The notes under the pieces are model-generated. The model saw nothing but the letters and a program-made list of their open reading frames with translations, did no database searches and was not told the DNA's origin. Both the position numbers and the translations under genes were made by a program. From assembly GCF_900142215.1 (NCBI RefSeq), contig NZ_FRAC01000038.1, forward strand, positions 1 to 58,667: a DNA stretch of 58,667 nucleotides, in the 5' to 3' direction. Source of the stretch: Anaerocolumna jejuensis DSM 15929. Lineage in GTDB: Bacteria; Bacillota; Clostridia; Lachnospirales; Lachnospiraceae. Shown here piece by piece: positions 1-8,197 of this stretch (within the stretch, counting starts at the first letter, position 1; every line of letters starts with the position of its first letter).

Positions 1-94
1 CTAACAGCCATGCCTTCCCAACGCGCCGCAAGATTGGGCCGAGGATTTCGCAGGCTCAATCTTGTGTGTGAAAATTGCTTTTTAATTTTCACAC
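1..94 (-). repeat. Dispersed two-hairpin repeat, copy 1
   Basis: This 94-bp unit recurs at 21493-21586 and, slightly shorter, at 21586-21674. It contains two stems. One is CAAGATTG/CAATCTTG around a 20-nt loop. The other is a perfect 11-bp stem, GTGTGAAAATT (66-76) with AATTTTCACAC (84-94). The stop codon of the ABC ATPase (82-84) lies in this second hairpin, so the repeat abuts and partly encodes the gene's 3' end. It may act as a terminator or 3' stabiliser of the mRNA. The left edge of the window cuts close to the unit's end, so its true outer boundary is not visible. Confidence 0.8.
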
Positions 95-945
95 TCTCCT
101 CTGACGATAAATAAAATTATTTCTTCAATGGTAGTATTGTCAACCACCAGCTCTCTATGATGCTTTTCGATCTCTTTTCTATTATTTACCATGACTTCAT
201 AACCAAATTGGCTCTTCCTGACTCCTACTATGTGTTTTTTATCCAGCTTTTCATATTCTTCCTTCCTGCAATGGACCACACCATACCGGTAAATTAAATC
301 GTCCTTGCTTTCGCTGAATATAATTTTCCCTTCATGGATGAAGGTAATGTAATCTGCGACTTTTTCCAGGTCACTGGTTATATGGGAAGATAAAAATATG
401 GTATGCTCTTCATCCTGTATAAACTCCAGAAAAATGTCCAGTATTTCATCTCTTATAATCGGATCCAGACCGCTGGTAGCTTCGTCCAGTATTAAAATTT
501 TTGCCTGATGGGATAGCGCTACCGCAATGGTCAGCTTCATTTTCATACCTCTGGAATACTCTTTCATAAATTTATCCTTAGGCAATTTAAATCGACTGGT
601 ATAGCTTTCAAAAGTTTCATTGCTCCAATTAGAGTAGATTCTCCCCATTATTTTCGTAATATCCTTGATTGTCAGAAAATCATGAAAATAGCTTTCATCA
701 AAGACAACCCCTATTTGTTCTTTTATTTTCCTTTCATCCTTTGCGTAATCCAGCCCAAAGAGTTTAACGTCTCCTCCGTCCTTGTGAATGAGATTTAAAA
801 TAGATTTGATTGTAGTAGTCTTACCCGCTCCATTCTCACCAACAAAGCCCATTATACTTCCTTTGGGGACAGAAAATGATATATTATCCAGCTTAAAGCT
901 GGCATATTGCTTTGTCAGCTGATTTACCTCAATTGCATATTCCAT
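82..945 (-). CDS. ABC transporter ATP-binding protein (YtrB/BcrA-like)
   Basis: 287-aa nucleotide-binding subunit of an ABC exporter; it would hydrolyse ATP on the cytoplasmic face of a membrane permease. Visible motifs are Walker A GENGAGKTT (about residues 36-44), a degenerate signature SRGMKMKL, Walker B with DEATSGLDP, and the switch His in LSSHI. The start at 945 is set by AAGGAGG, which lies inside the last codons of the upstream GntR gene, so the two are translationally close. Downstream sits a two-hairpin repeat instead of a permease; the last four residues (ECEN) and the stop come from that repeat. The partner permease is not in the window and may lie to the left. The GntR(YtrA)-ATPase order is typical of operons responding to cell-wall antibiotics, but the substrate cannot be told. 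Confidence 0.9.
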   Translation of the reverse strand: MEYAIEVNQLTKQYASFKLDNISFSVPKGSIMGFVGENGAGKTTTIKSILNLIHKDGGDVKLFGLDYAKDERKIKEQIGVVFDESYFHDFLTIKDITKIMGRIYSNWSNETFESYTSRFKLPKDKFMKEYSRGMKMKLTIAVALSHQAKILILDEATSGLDPIIRDEILDIFLEFIQDEEHTIFLSSHITSDLEKVADYITFIHEGKIIFSESKDDLIYRYGVVHCRKEEYEKLDKKHIVGVRKSQFGYEVMVNNRKEIEKHHRELVVDNTTIEEIILFIVRGECEN

Positions 946-947
946 TT

Positions 948-1322
948 TTAATCCTCCTTAAATATCATGTCTAGTATCTGATGTAATTCTTCCAGCTTTA
1001 TGCCGCTTTTCTTTGCAATCTCCGCAGCTTTTTGCAAAAATTCCTCAATGGTGCGGTATTGCTCTTCTTTCATTATTTCCGTATTGGTTTCCGAGACAAA
1101 GCTTCCTTTTCCAACCAGGGTAGTGATAAATCCGTCTCTTTCCAGATCCTCATAGGCCCTTTTTGTGGTTATTACGCTAATCCTCAGTTCTTTTGCCAAT
1201 AGCCTCATTGAGGGCAAAGAATCCCCCGGCCTTAGCTCACCGCTCATAATCATGTTCTTTATCTGCATTGTAATCTGCTCATATATTGGTTTCCCGCTGG
1301 AATTACTGATTATGATATCCAC
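948..1322 (-). CDS. GntR family regulator, YtrA subfamily
   Basis: Small repressor of about 124 aa with an N-terminal winged helix (PIYEQITMQIKNMIMSGEL..., then the recognition region SMRLLAKELRISVITTKRAYEDLERDGF) and a short helical tail typical of YtrA-type proteins. I place the start at the GTG at 1322 because AAGGAGA lies six bases upstream. The longer reading that starts at 1424 would run through the promoter and operator. The adjoining ABC ATPase begins two bases after its stop. A perfect 12-bp inverted repeat between the -10 box and the start (1344-1372) is the likely autoregulatory operator. Confidence 0.88.
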   Translation of the reverse strand: MDIIISNSSGKPIYEQITMQIKNMIMSGELRPGDSLPSMRLLAKELRISVITTKRAYEDLERDGFITTLVGKGSFVSETNTEIMKEEQYRTIEEFLQKAAEIAKKSGIKLEELHQILDMIFKED

Positions 1323-1343
1323 CTGCTGTTCTCCTTGCTCGTT

Positions 1344-1396
1344 ATATTGTATATACTCAATATATACAATATATGCTTTTAATAATTCTTTGTCAA
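1344..1396 (-). promoter_or_regulatory. GntR-ABC operon promoter and palindromic operator
   Basis: On the minus strand TTGACA (1396-1391), a 17-bp spacer and TATATT (1373-1368) form a near-consensus sigma-A promoter. Overlapping the -10 and the probable +1 is a perfect inverted repeat, ATATTGTATATA (1344-1355), spacer CTCAA, TATATACAATAT (1361-1372). YtrA-type repressors bind such AT-rich dyads, so autorepression is the simple inference. Confidence 0.85.
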
Positions 1397-1502
1397 TACT
1401 AAATTTCAATTTACAAAGCAGCATCTCCTGCTACTATTAAGCTACGAGCTTAGAATTTATTTGATTTGCGATAAACTTCCATCTCTTTTCAATAATAATT
1501 TA

Positions 1503-1531
1503 TTGACATTCGATAAATTGTAAAATATAAT
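1503..1531 (+). promoter_or_regulatory. Promoter of the DUF2975-XRE operon
   Basis: TTGACA (1503-1508), exactly 17 bp, TATAAT (1526-1531). A short inverted repeat ATAAATT (1512-1518)/AATTTAT (1529-1535) overlaps the -10 and could be an operator for the XRE protein encoded downstream. Confidence 0.8.
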
Positions 1532-1590
1532 TTATTCATGCAGGTATATTTCCCGTTGGCCTGTTTATCAAAGTAAGTGAGGTGCTTTTA

Positions 1591-2064
1591 ATGAAAAGGA
1601 AAACTCTCTTTTTAAAAATATCTCTTTTTCTGATAGGGATTCCAGTTCTTGTTCTGTGTATATTCCTGCTGCCCTGGATAGCCGAAAAGGCGGCGGCCCA
1701 TTATCCAAGAGCCGTTTATCTGCCGGTCTTAACAGGTGTATATCTAACGGCGATACCCTTTTACTTCACTCTGTACCAGGCCTTTAAGCTTCTGAGTTAT
1801 ATTGACAAAAACAATGCCTTCTCGGAATTATCCGTAAACTCATTAAAATATATAAAATACAGCGCAGCCATCATAGGTATCGTGTATGGTGCGGGCATGC
1901 CGCTTTTTTACTTTATGGCTCAGAAGGACGACGCTCCGGGTATCCTGATTATCGGATTGGTCTGTACCTTCGCTCCCATTGTAATTGCAGTCTTTGCAGC
2001 TGTTCTTCAAAAGCTCTTGGAAAATGCCATAGATATAAAATCAGAAAATGATCTGACAGTTTGA
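1591..2064 (+). CDS. DUF2975 family membrane protein
   Basis: 157-aa integral membrane protein with four hydrophobic segments (about residues 8-30, 48-68, 90-112 and 124-148) and a short cytoplasmic C-terminus. The pattern fits DUF2975, a family that is nearly always encoded next to a small XRE/Cro-type regulator, as here. The ATG at 1591 is preferred over the in-frame GTG at 1582 because TGAGGTG gives a suitable ribosome site for it. The next gene's ribosome site overlaps this stop codon, so the pair is translationally coupled. Function in this family is not established; a membrane partner that modulates the regulator is a plausible inference. Confidence 0.8.
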   Translation: MKRKTLFLKISLFLIGIPVLVLCIFLLPWIAEKAAAHYPRAVYLPVLTGVYLTAIPFYFTLYQAFKLLSYIDKNNAFSELSVNSLKYIKYSAAIIGIVYGAGMPLFYFMAQKDDAPGILIIGLVCTFAPIVIAVFAAVLQKLLENAIDIKSENDLTV

Positions 2065-2074
2065 GGTGAATGAC

Positions 2075-2302
2075 ATGGCAATTGTAATTAATATCGATGT
2101 AATGCTGGCAAAAAGAAAAATGAGTGTAACAGAGCTTTCGGAGAAAGTCGGAATAACCATGGCGAACCTTTCCATTCTTAAGAACGGAAAAGCAAGAGCT
2201 GTCAGATTGTCAACCCTGGAGGCCATATGCAAAGCACTGGAATGCCAGCCGGGAGATATCCTGGAATATAGAAATGATAAAAATTCGGAAACAGGTGAAT
2301 AA
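2075..2302 (+). CDS. Small XRE/Cro-type regulator (YozG-like)
   Basis: 75-aa single-domain helix-turn-helix protein. The HTH core runs MSVTELSEKVGITMANLSIL, followed by LSTLEAICKALECQPGDIL, which is the typical YozG/YdaS-like ending. The start at 2075 has GAGGTGA five bases upstream; a GTG at 2066 lies within that ribosome site. It follows DUF2975 with about 10 bases between stop and start and precedes the FAD oxidoreductase by 3 bases, so the three are probably one operon. It probably regulates its own promoter at 1503. Confidence 0.87.
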   Translation: MAIVINIDVMLAKRKMSVTELSEKVGITMANLSILKNGKARAVRLSTLEAICKALECQPGDILEYRNDKNSETGE

Positions 2303-2305
2303 TTC

Positions 2306-3367
2306 ATGTATGATATCGTAATTGTCGGTTCCGGTCCAGCAGGGGCAAACCTTGCAAGATTAATTGGAAATAAATATAAGGTTTTATTGATAGACAGGCG
2401 TGATTTGGCAAATGAAAACCCCAAGAACCCGGCAATTAAATGCTGCGGAGGCCTGCTGGCACCCGATGCCCAGAAAATGATTGCAAGGCTGGGTTTAGGA
2501 ATACCCAAGGATATTCTGGTGGACCCCCAGCTCTTTGCTGTAAGGACCATTGATTTGCCCAACAACCTGGAAAGACTGTACCAGAGATTCTATTTTAACA
2601 TTGACCGGGAAAAATTCGACAGATGGCTGGTTTCCTTGCTTCCGTCCGGTGTGGACAGAAAGTTCAACTCTGCCTTTAAAAGCTTTTCCGAAATACCGGA
2701 GGGCTATGAAATCAGATATGTATCCAACGGTCAGGAGCTGTCCGCAAAAACCAGACTTATTGTCGGAGCTGACGGAGCCTCCTCCCGGGTAAGAAATCTC
2801 ATTAGCAAACATATAATAGCTCCTGAAAAGTATATCGCTATTCAGGAATGGTTTGAATGTCCCTATAAAATACCCTATTACACAGCGATTTTCGATGAAG
2901 AGATCAGTGATTTCTATTCCTGGATAATTCCAAAGGAGAATTACCTGTTATTAGGTTCCGCCCTTCGGCCTAAGGAAAATGCCAGAAAAAAATATGACCT
3001 GCTGAAGGAAAAGCTAACGCAGCGGGGTTTTCATTTCGATAACAAGATAAAAACAGAAGGTGCCTTTATCTTCAGACCCAGAAAGGTATCACAATTTAAC
3101 GCCGGAAGAAACGGGATTGCTCTGGTTGGAGAAGCCGCCGGTGCCATCAGCCCCAGCTCTGCGGAAGGAATCAGCTACGCTTTAAAAAGTTCCTTCTACT
3201 TAGCCCAGAGCCTGGAGGAGGGAATTGACGGATTCCTGGCCAGATATAAAAAAAGGTCAGCAGATATCAAGTTAAACCTGCTTCTTAAAAACCTAAAATC
3301 CCCGGCTATGTATAACCCTACCCTCCGGCAGTTGGCTATGAAATCAGGTCTGCAAAGTATTACGTGA
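2306..3367 (+). CDS. FAD-dependent oxidoreductase, geranylgeranyl-reductase-like
   Basis: 353-aa flavoprotein. The N-terminal dinucleotide-binding motif is VGSGPAGANLA (about residues 7-17), followed by CCGGLLAPDAQ, a middle GADGASSRVR motif (about residue 152) and a second FAD contact LVGEAAGAISPSSAEG near residue 275. This order is that of the p-hydroxybenzoate hydroxylase fold as used in geranylgeranyl-reductase-like proteins (COG0644). Those enzymes reduce isoprenoid chains or act as monooxygenases, and the substrate here is unknown. The paired cysteines in CCGG may matter for redox chemistry. It is the last gene of a three-gene operon and ends before a strong hairpin terminator. Confidence 0.85.
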   Translation: MYDIVIVGSGPAGANLARLIGNKYKVLLIDRRDLANENPKNPAIKCCGGLLAPDAQKMIARLGLGIPKDILVDPQLFAVRTIDLPNNLERLYQRFYFNIDREKFDRWLVSLLPSGVDRKFNSAFKSFSEIPEGYEIRYVSNGQELSAKTRLIVGADGASSRVRNLISKHIIAPEKYIAIQEWFECPYKIPYYTAIFDEEISDFYSWIIPKENYLLLGSALRPKENARKKYDLLKEKLTQRGFHFDNKIKTEGAFIFRPRKVSQFNAGRNGIALVGEAAGAISPSSAEGISYALKSSFYLAQSLEEGIDGFLARYKKRSADIKLNLLLKNLKSPAMYNPTLRQLAMKSGLQSIT

Positions 3368-3474
3368 TTTTCCTTTCTAAAGGTATGTATATGAAAAATA
3401 TTTACCTGAACTATAATGCTATATGCCGATTAAAGTTATAGCATTTCCTATGTTATATTATTTTCTATACTGCA

Positions 3475-3501
3475 GCAGCCGGCTTAATAAAAGCCGGCTG
3501 C
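3475..3501. terminator. Rho-independent terminator
   Basis: A perfect 11-bp GC-rich stem, GCAGCCGGCTT with AAGCCGGCTGC around AATAA. It separates the plus-strand FAD oxidoreductase from the convergent ferritin-like gene. A weaker 9-bp stem (AATGCTATA/TATAGCATT) lies just upstream, near 3415-3445. Confidence 0.85.
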
Positions 3502-3604
3502 TTATAATATTCTGAACTTCTCCCTGTGCTGCTCCCCCTCCTGCAGCAGGTTCCGTTATTTCACTTGCCTGGAAGGGTGGGTGTAATTATGCCCTTTTAA
3601 CTTT

Positions 3605-4156
3605 TTATAAAACTCCCCTGCATCCATTTTTAGCATACAGATAACTGTAAAGAATCCCGTGCCGGATTTCATCCGTAATGATTTCTACAAGGACATTAAT
3701 ATGAACACGGTCCTGCATTGCATAAAGAATTTTACGGTATCTCTGCACCGCATTCTGCTCTCCCAGTAAGGCATTGGCTAATCCCTGGCAATAGCTTGCC
3801 GGGGGCGCAAATACTTCATCCTGAACCTGGGGAGGCATCTCACCGGTCAATTCATAGTAAAGCTGGCGAAACAGGGCATAGTGTCCAATTTCATTGTCAC
3901 GGATGCCGGAGATAATCTGTGCATCCTCCTCTGACGGGGATTGCTCAATGAGCCATATATAAAACATCCTGTCCTCATTTTCACCCAACAGAGCCTGCCG
4001 GATTAATTCAAGTGCACCCTGAAAATTCTGGGGATATGTGAAGATATCCGTATTATCTGTCTGCTGTAATTTCACAGGCGGGACTATGGCCTGTATAAAT
4101 GGGGCTACTTCACTATAAGTATAGAGATTATGTCTGCCATAATTATAAAAATCCAT
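3605..4156 (-). CDS. Ferritin-like di-iron domain protein
   Basis: 183-aa helical protein of the ferritin/rubrerythrin superfamily. Iron-ligand patterns fall in order on four helices: Glu in LLGENEDR, ExxH in DNEIGHYALF, Glu in LLGEQNAV and ExxxH-like DEIRHGILY. It lacks the rubredoxin domain of true rubrerythrins. Such proteins detoxify peroxide or oxygen in anaerobes, or are spore-coat-associated; the N-terminus with its YGRHNLYTYSE and Pro-rich stretch also fits a spore-coat type. It is a single gene convergent with the operon to its left, and there is no clear partner gene. Confidence 0.75.
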   Translation of the reverse strand: MDFYNYGRHNLYTYSEVAPFIQAIVPPVKLQQTDNTDIFTYPQNFQGALELIRQALLGENEDRMFYIWLIEQSPSEEDAQIISGIRDNEIGHYALFRQLYYELTGEMPPQVQDEVFAPPASYCQGLANALLGEQNAVQRYRKILYAMQDRVHINVLVEIITDEIRHGILYSYLYAKNGCRGVL

Positions 4157-4378
4157 ATTGTTATCTCTCCGAAACTTTCTCCGGATATTATATGAATCAT
4201 CTGCTATACATGTGCCTGGTCTATAAGGCTGCTTATTGAATACTATGCCTTAAAAATGATTCGGGTGTCATAAGTCAATCTTAGCTTTCAACTATGTATT
4301 TTTATACCCCAAATATACATTCAATAAACGTGACATTGGCTTATTTACCCGAATCAAAAAAAATTTTTCAAAAAAGGC

Positions 4379-4406
4379 TTGTAGTATAAAAACACATTGG
4401 TATACT
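4379..4406 (+). promoter_or_regulatory. Promoter for the TrmO-like gene
   Basis: TTGTAG (4379-4384), 16 bp, TATACT (4401-4406), about 42 bp before the gene start. The -10 is a good match; the -35 is weak. Confidence 0.5.
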
Positions 4407-4448
4407 GAATATATCGGCGCCGTAAATAAAATGAATAGGAGATTATTT

Positions 4449-4931
4449 ATGGAACAATTTACTGTAAAATCAATTGGAACGGTCCGTGGGGATGACCACG
4501 GAACGCGCATAGAGCTGGAAAAAGAGTTTATTCCTGCTCTCAAAAATCTGGAGGGATTTGGCTATATTAATGTTCTTTGGTGGTTTCATCAAAGCGACAA
4601 TCCGGCTTCCCGCTCAAAGCTGACTGAGAAAAGCCCCTACAAAGCTTCTCCGGATATATTGGGGACCTTTGCAACGCGTTCTCCCGAACGCCCAAATCCA
4701 ATAGCTCTTACCTGTGCTTATATCACCTATCTGGATTTTGAAAAGGGAATCATAGGCCTGGCTTTTATCGATGCGGAGGATGGAACTCCGGTTATCGATA
4801 TCAAGCCCTATACACCCAGCCTTGACAGAGTCGAAAATCCGATTGTCCCGGACTGGTGTGCCGGCTGGCCCAAAAATGTAGAGACCTCCGGAGATTTTGA
4901 CTGGAGCGGGGTTTTTAACTTCCCGATTTAA
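4449..4931 (+). CDS. TrmO/TsaA-like tRNA methyltransferase
   Basis: 160-aa protein of the TsaA/UPF0066 beta-barrel family, which uses SAM to methylate N6 of threonylcarbamoyladenosine at tRNA position 37. The family hallmark FATRSPERPNPI is at about residues 78-89, and GTPVIDIKPYTPSLD follows at about residue 117. Length is that of the single-domain bacterial proteins without the C-terminal extension of E. coli TrmO. The start at 4449 is fixed by AGGAGA six bases upstream. Some Clostridial homologues are annotated only as SAM-dependent methyltransferases, so the exact substrate is inferred from the family. It is monocistronic and ends at a strong terminator. Confidence 0.83.
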   Translation: MEQFTVKSIGTVRGDDHGTRIELEKEFIPALKNLEGFGYINVLWWFHQSDNPASRSKLTEKSPYKASPDILGTFATRSPERPNPIALTCAYITYLDFEKGIIGLAFIDAEDGTPVIDIKPYTPSLDRVENPIVPDWCAGWPKNVETSGDFDWSGVFNFPI

Positions 4932-4950
4932 TCTTTAACCCAATATATAA

Positions 4951-4983
4951 AAGGCTGGTTTTCGAATACCGAAAACCAGCCTT
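4951..4983 (+). terminator. Strong hairpin terminator
   Basis: A perfect 14-bp stem, AAGGCTGGTTTTCG with its complement ending CAGCCTT, around a 5-nt loop. It closes the TrmO-like gene and can serve both strands. Confidence 0.9.
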
Positions 4984-5064
4984 CCTATAATTATACATGT
5001 CTTTCAATAACTGTTTGCCAATCTGCGGAAAGCCCTCGCTCTCCCTGCTGATTATCTACCCTGA

Positions 5065-5598
5065 TTAAGGATTATTTGCCGTATTTAAGCTCTCTGCCCA
5101 TTCACTTACTCTCTGCTTGCTCTCTTCCTCTGATAAATCCTCAATCCTGGTCATAATAGACCACCTCACTCCAAAGGGATCCAAAATACTTCCGTATCTG
5201 TCACCTGAAACAAAGTCCGCAACCGGCTCCCTGGCTTTTGCTCCTCTTGCAACTGCCTCTTCATATACCTGGTCAACATTCTCAACGTAAATTGCCAGAG
5301 AATAACATGCATTATCCTCCTCCGGCGGCAGGACCAGCTTATATGACGGATTCGCTGCTCCCAGCTGCAAAAAGCCATATCCAAAATTCAATTCCGCGTG
5401 AACAACTGTTTTTTCGCCCTCTCCATAGGAAAACTCCGTAATGTCCTTAACCCTTGCATGAAATACAGCCTTATAAAACTCTATTGCTTCGGAAGGGTTC
5501 TTCACTACTATAAATGGTGTTATAGCTGTAAACCCGTTGGGTATTCCATTCTTAGTGTATTTACCTGTTACACCCATATGCTTTATGTTATCTGTCAT
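5065..5598 (-). CDS. VOC (glyoxalase/bleomycin-resistance) family protein
   Basis: 177-aa protein of the PhnB-like branch of the vicinal-oxygen-chelate superfamily. Paired beta-alpha-beta-beta-beta modules are visible: TPFIVVKNPSEAIEFYKAVF at the start of the first and SLAIYVENVDQVYEEAVARG in the second, ending with the typical GDRYGSILDPFGVRWSI. Members bind metals and act on aldehydes or sequester antibiotics, and the substrate cannot be read from sequence. The start is supported by AAGGAGA. It is not in a clear operon; the PfpI-family gene upstream has its own spacing. Confidence 0.82.
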   Translation of the reverse strand: MTDNIKHMGVTGKYTKNGIPNGFTAITPFIVVKNPSEAIEFYKAVFHARVKDITEFSYGEGEKTVVHAELNFGYGFLQLGAANPSYKLVLPPEEDNACYSLAIYVENVDQVYEEAVARGAKAREPVADFVSGDRYGSILDPFGVRWSIMTRIEDLSEEESKQRVSEWAESLNTANNP

Positions 5599-5742
5599 CT
5601 TTTCTCCTTTTAATTCAAATTTAATTTGGTTGTCAGAAGCTAATCTAAGCTTTCGTCCATGTATATTTGGGGTATAAAAGCCGTAAAACAGCTTTCACGG
5701 AGCTGAGTGTATTTTTCAATCCCCATATTTTTAAATCCGCCT

Positions 5743-6369
5743 TCATTGGATTGAATCCATCAGCCGGTAGAAATACTTTGGATCATGAGTTTTATTCAGA
5801 TTATACCAGGCATCTGAGCTTTGCTCTGTAAATACGTCTAAGGCCTTAAAGATGTGGAGAGCAAATTCCAATGGAGCTATCCCGGCGGCTGTTATCAGTT
5901 TTCCGTCCGTTACAACAGGCTCCTCTTTGTAGTACTTCTCACCGGTGTATGCAGGGCAGGTCATTTTAAGGTATTGTAAGTCATTGCTTGTATGCCGGCG
6001 GGAATTCAGCAGTCCGCTCTGGGCCAGTCCGAATGTGGCACCGCAAATTGCTGCAACCGGTATGCCATTTTCCAGACACTTTTCAGCGGCTTTTAAAATT
6101 GGCTGGTGAATTGATTCCGTCCAGGTATCTCCCCCAGGTAAAATCAATACATCTGTGCTATCCATACTGCACTCGTCCAGCTTGAGATCCGGTAATATCT
6201 TCAAGCCTCCCATTGTAGTAACAGGCGAATTGCCCATTCCCACAGTGACCGTTTTATATGGGACAGCCCCTTTTTTAAAATACCTCCCTGTATTTAATTC
6301 GGCAGTTACATAGCCAGTTTCCCAATCTGACATTGTATCAAACACATATAAGTATACCCTGTTGCTCAT
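5743..6369 (-). CDS. DJ-1/PfpI family protein
   Basis: 208-aa protein with the class-I glutamine amidotransferase-like fold. The nucleophile elbow is AAICGATFG, with Cys at about 109, after VLILPGGDTW, where the conserved Glu/Asp of the family would sit. Homologues are annotated as PfpI peptidases, isonitrile hydratase-like enzymes or glyoxalase III/deglycases, so the activity is uncertain. The ATG at 6369 has AAGGAGG eight bases upstream, which beats the GTG two codons earlier. The divergent spacing and the shared terminator at 6444-6486 separate it from the WYL regulator, which may nonetheless control it. Confidence 0.82.
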   Translation of the reverse strand: MSNRVYLYVFDTMSDWETGYVTAELNTGRYFKKGAVPYKTVTVGMGNSPVTTMGGLKILPDLKLDECSMDSTDVLILPGGDTWTESIHQPILKAAEKCLENGIPVAAICGATFGLAQSGLLNSRRHTSNDLQYLKMTCPAYTGEKYYKEEPVVTDGKLITAAGIAPLEFALHIFKALDVFTEQSSDAWYNLNKTHDPKYFYRLMDSIQ

Positions 6370-6443
6370 ATACACATCCTCCTTGTTTTAGAATTTATCA
6401 AATAGCAGTTAACACCATCCGTAACCGGTGATGAACATAATTA

Positions 6444-6486
6444 TAAAATAGCTTGACTGACATCCGCTGTCAGTCAAGCTATTTTA
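6444..6486. terminator. Perfect 19-bp hairpin terminator
   Basis: A 19-bp uninterrupted stem (6444-6462 with 6468-6486) around TCCGC. It contains the stop codon of the WYL regulator, so termination follows translation directly. Confidence 0.9.
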
Positions 6487-7444
6487 TTTGATAATATTCC
6501 ATTAATTCCGATGTAACAGCCGCCATTTTATTCCGGAAGCTCCGGGGCTCGGTTACCTGAATGGATTTTCCATAGGATAGAAGAAAATAAGGCACATAGG
6601 AGTAAATTATATTTTCTTCCAGCCAAAACACAGCTTGATTGGAAGTCCGCTCCTTCAAATAATGTCCCAGAAACCAGTGCAGGCACAAATCATCCAGTGC
6701 TTCCGCCCTGCCTTCGATAATTAAAGTAATTAATCCGGTCTTTCCAGCCATGTCCGGCAGCAGATTTTTCATAAAAAAATCGCGGGCTGCAAAAGCTTCG
6801 GGACGCTGAAACTTTATCTGGGTCTGCCTTATCTGCAATATCCGTTCGGCCCGAAAGCTGCGGATCTCATTTCTTAGATGGCAAAATGCAACCGTATACC
6901 ATTTATTGTTCCAGTAAACTATTCCATAGGGGTCAATCACCCTGCTCTTAGGCTGTTCCTGACGTCCTGATCGGTAATCAATTTCCACAGAGTATTCATT
7001 TGCCACGGACTCCTCCAATACTGCCAATACCGGCTGGAGAGAAGGCTTATCTGCACGGTTTATAACATCAAACCCGGCCAGATGACGGTTAAGTATACTT
7101 TTCTGCTCCTGATTTGAATACATCTTCAGCTTTGATGCGGCGCTGGTCAATGCCTCATTGAAAGGATATCCGGCTTCTTTTGCAAAAACGGCCGCATGAA
7201 GAAGTGCCTTCTGCTCTTCCAGGTCAAATAGCAAAGGCGCTTTGACAAAATTGTTCAGCAGGCTATACCCGCCGTTATGGCCTGTGTCTGATATGACAGG
7301 TACTCCGCTGGCACAAAGTGCATCTATATAACGGTACACCGTTCTTATATTGATTTCTAACTTTTCAGATATCTGCTTTGCCGTCATTTTAGCACCAGAA
7401 TTCAGCATCCATAAAATAGCCAGCATATTATCGTTTTTGGACAT
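6479..7444 (-). CDS. HTH-WYL regulator (YafY-like)
   Basis: About 321-aa DNA-binding regulator. The N-terminal HTH_11 winged helix carries MTAKQISEKLEINIRTVYRYIDAL (about residues 20-43) followed by the usual wing GVPVISDTGHNGGYSL. The WYL domain occupies about residues 135-215 and ends DPYGIVYWNNKWYTVAFC, with a C-terminal WCX region after it. WYL domains bind ligands or nucleic acids and many of these proteins are repressors. The ATG at 7444 follows GAAGGGTG; an ATG 24 bases upstream has no good ribosome site. It lies just downstream of the HEAT-repeat gene on the same strand. Confidence 0.87.
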   Translation of the reverse strand: MSKNDNMLAILWMLNSGAKMTAKQISEKLEINIRTVYRYIDALCASGVPVISDTGHNGGYSLLNNFVKAPLLFDLEEQKALLHAAVFAKEAGYPFNEALTSAASKLKMYSNQEQKSILNRHLAGFDVINRADKPSLQPVLAVLEESVANEYSVEIDYRSGRQEQPKSRVIDPYGIVYWNNKWYTVAFCHLRNEIRSFRAERILQIRQTQIKFQRPEAFAARDFFMKNLLPDMAGKTGLITLIIEGRAEALDDLCLHWFLGHYLKERTSNQAVFWLEENIIYSYVPYFLLSYGKSIQVTEPRSFRNKMAAVTSELMEYYQIK

Positions 7445-7474
7445 GACACACCCTTCTAACAAGCTCATTTCTCA

Positions 7475-8197
7475 TTATCTCATTACCCTAAGAGCTCTTT
7501 CTGCTTCCTGTACCAATAGCTTATTTTTATTGTTTTCACACATGTCTTTAAGGAATTCTCTCGATTTCGCATAGGGAAAAGCGGACAGACAAATAATTCC
7601 CTTCCAGGTTATAACTTCATCCTCCCTATGCCTTTCGACTGTCTCAATCACTTTATCCATGTATTCGGCAGCTGCTGCTTCTCTGTGATAAAACGCTAAA
7701 AAACCGATTGCATCCAGTACTTCCCTTATCCTATCCCTATCTCCGCTATCCAATACCTCCATTAATACAGGCATAATTTCCCTCTTCATTCTGGCAAGGC
7801 TTCTCACTACCAAATCTCTGGGCAAGGGGTAGCTGCTTTTTAGTGACGGCCTGTCGGGAAGAACACTGTGCCGGTTATCTCCGATTCTGCCGATATACGG
7901 AATCATTTTCCTTGCTGTTAAGGTGTTGCCCCTTTCAAGGGCGGCACAGATTTCCAGTCTTGTATACAGCTTTTTCTCCTTGCAAAGCTGCTCCAGAAGG
8001 ATATCCGCTATTTCGTCCATACCTTCACTGTATTTTAGACCCAGGACTTTTGCAGCTGCAGACCGGCGAACAGGGACTTTATCCTGCAGCAGCTTTATCA
8101 GCTCCGCTCTGTTAAGCTCTTGGAATTCCCCCAGGTCATAATTTTCCAGATAGCCCCTTCCTCTAAGCGCCTCTAAATCACTGCTTAACCTATTCAT
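7475..8197 (-). CDS. HEAT-like repeat protein, function unknown
   Basis: About 240-aa, all-helical protein. Recurrent helical pairs such as VPVRRSAAAKVLGLKY, LYTRLEICAALERGN, PRDLVVRSLARMKREI and DRIREVLDAIGFLAFY have the spacing of HEAT/PBS-type alpha-alpha repeats. There is no signal peptide or membrane segment, so it is probably a cytosolic protein-binding scaffold. The start at 8197 is favoured by AGAGGAAG upstream; an ATG at 8212 is possible. It is followed by the WYL regulator after a short gap, so the two may be co-transcribed. I cannot assign a role. Confidence 0.7.
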   Translation of the reverse strand: MNRLSSDLEALRGRGYLENYDLGEFQELNRAELIKLLQDKVPVRRSAAAKVLGLKYSEGMDEIADILLEQLCKEKKLYTRLEICAALERGNTLTARKMIPYIGRIGDNRHSVLPDRPSLKSSYPLPRDLVVRSLARMKREIMPVLMEVLDSGDRDRIREVLDAIGFLAFYHREAAAAEYMDKVIETVERHREDEVITWKGIICLSAFPYAKSREFLKDMCENNKNKLLVQEAERALRVMR

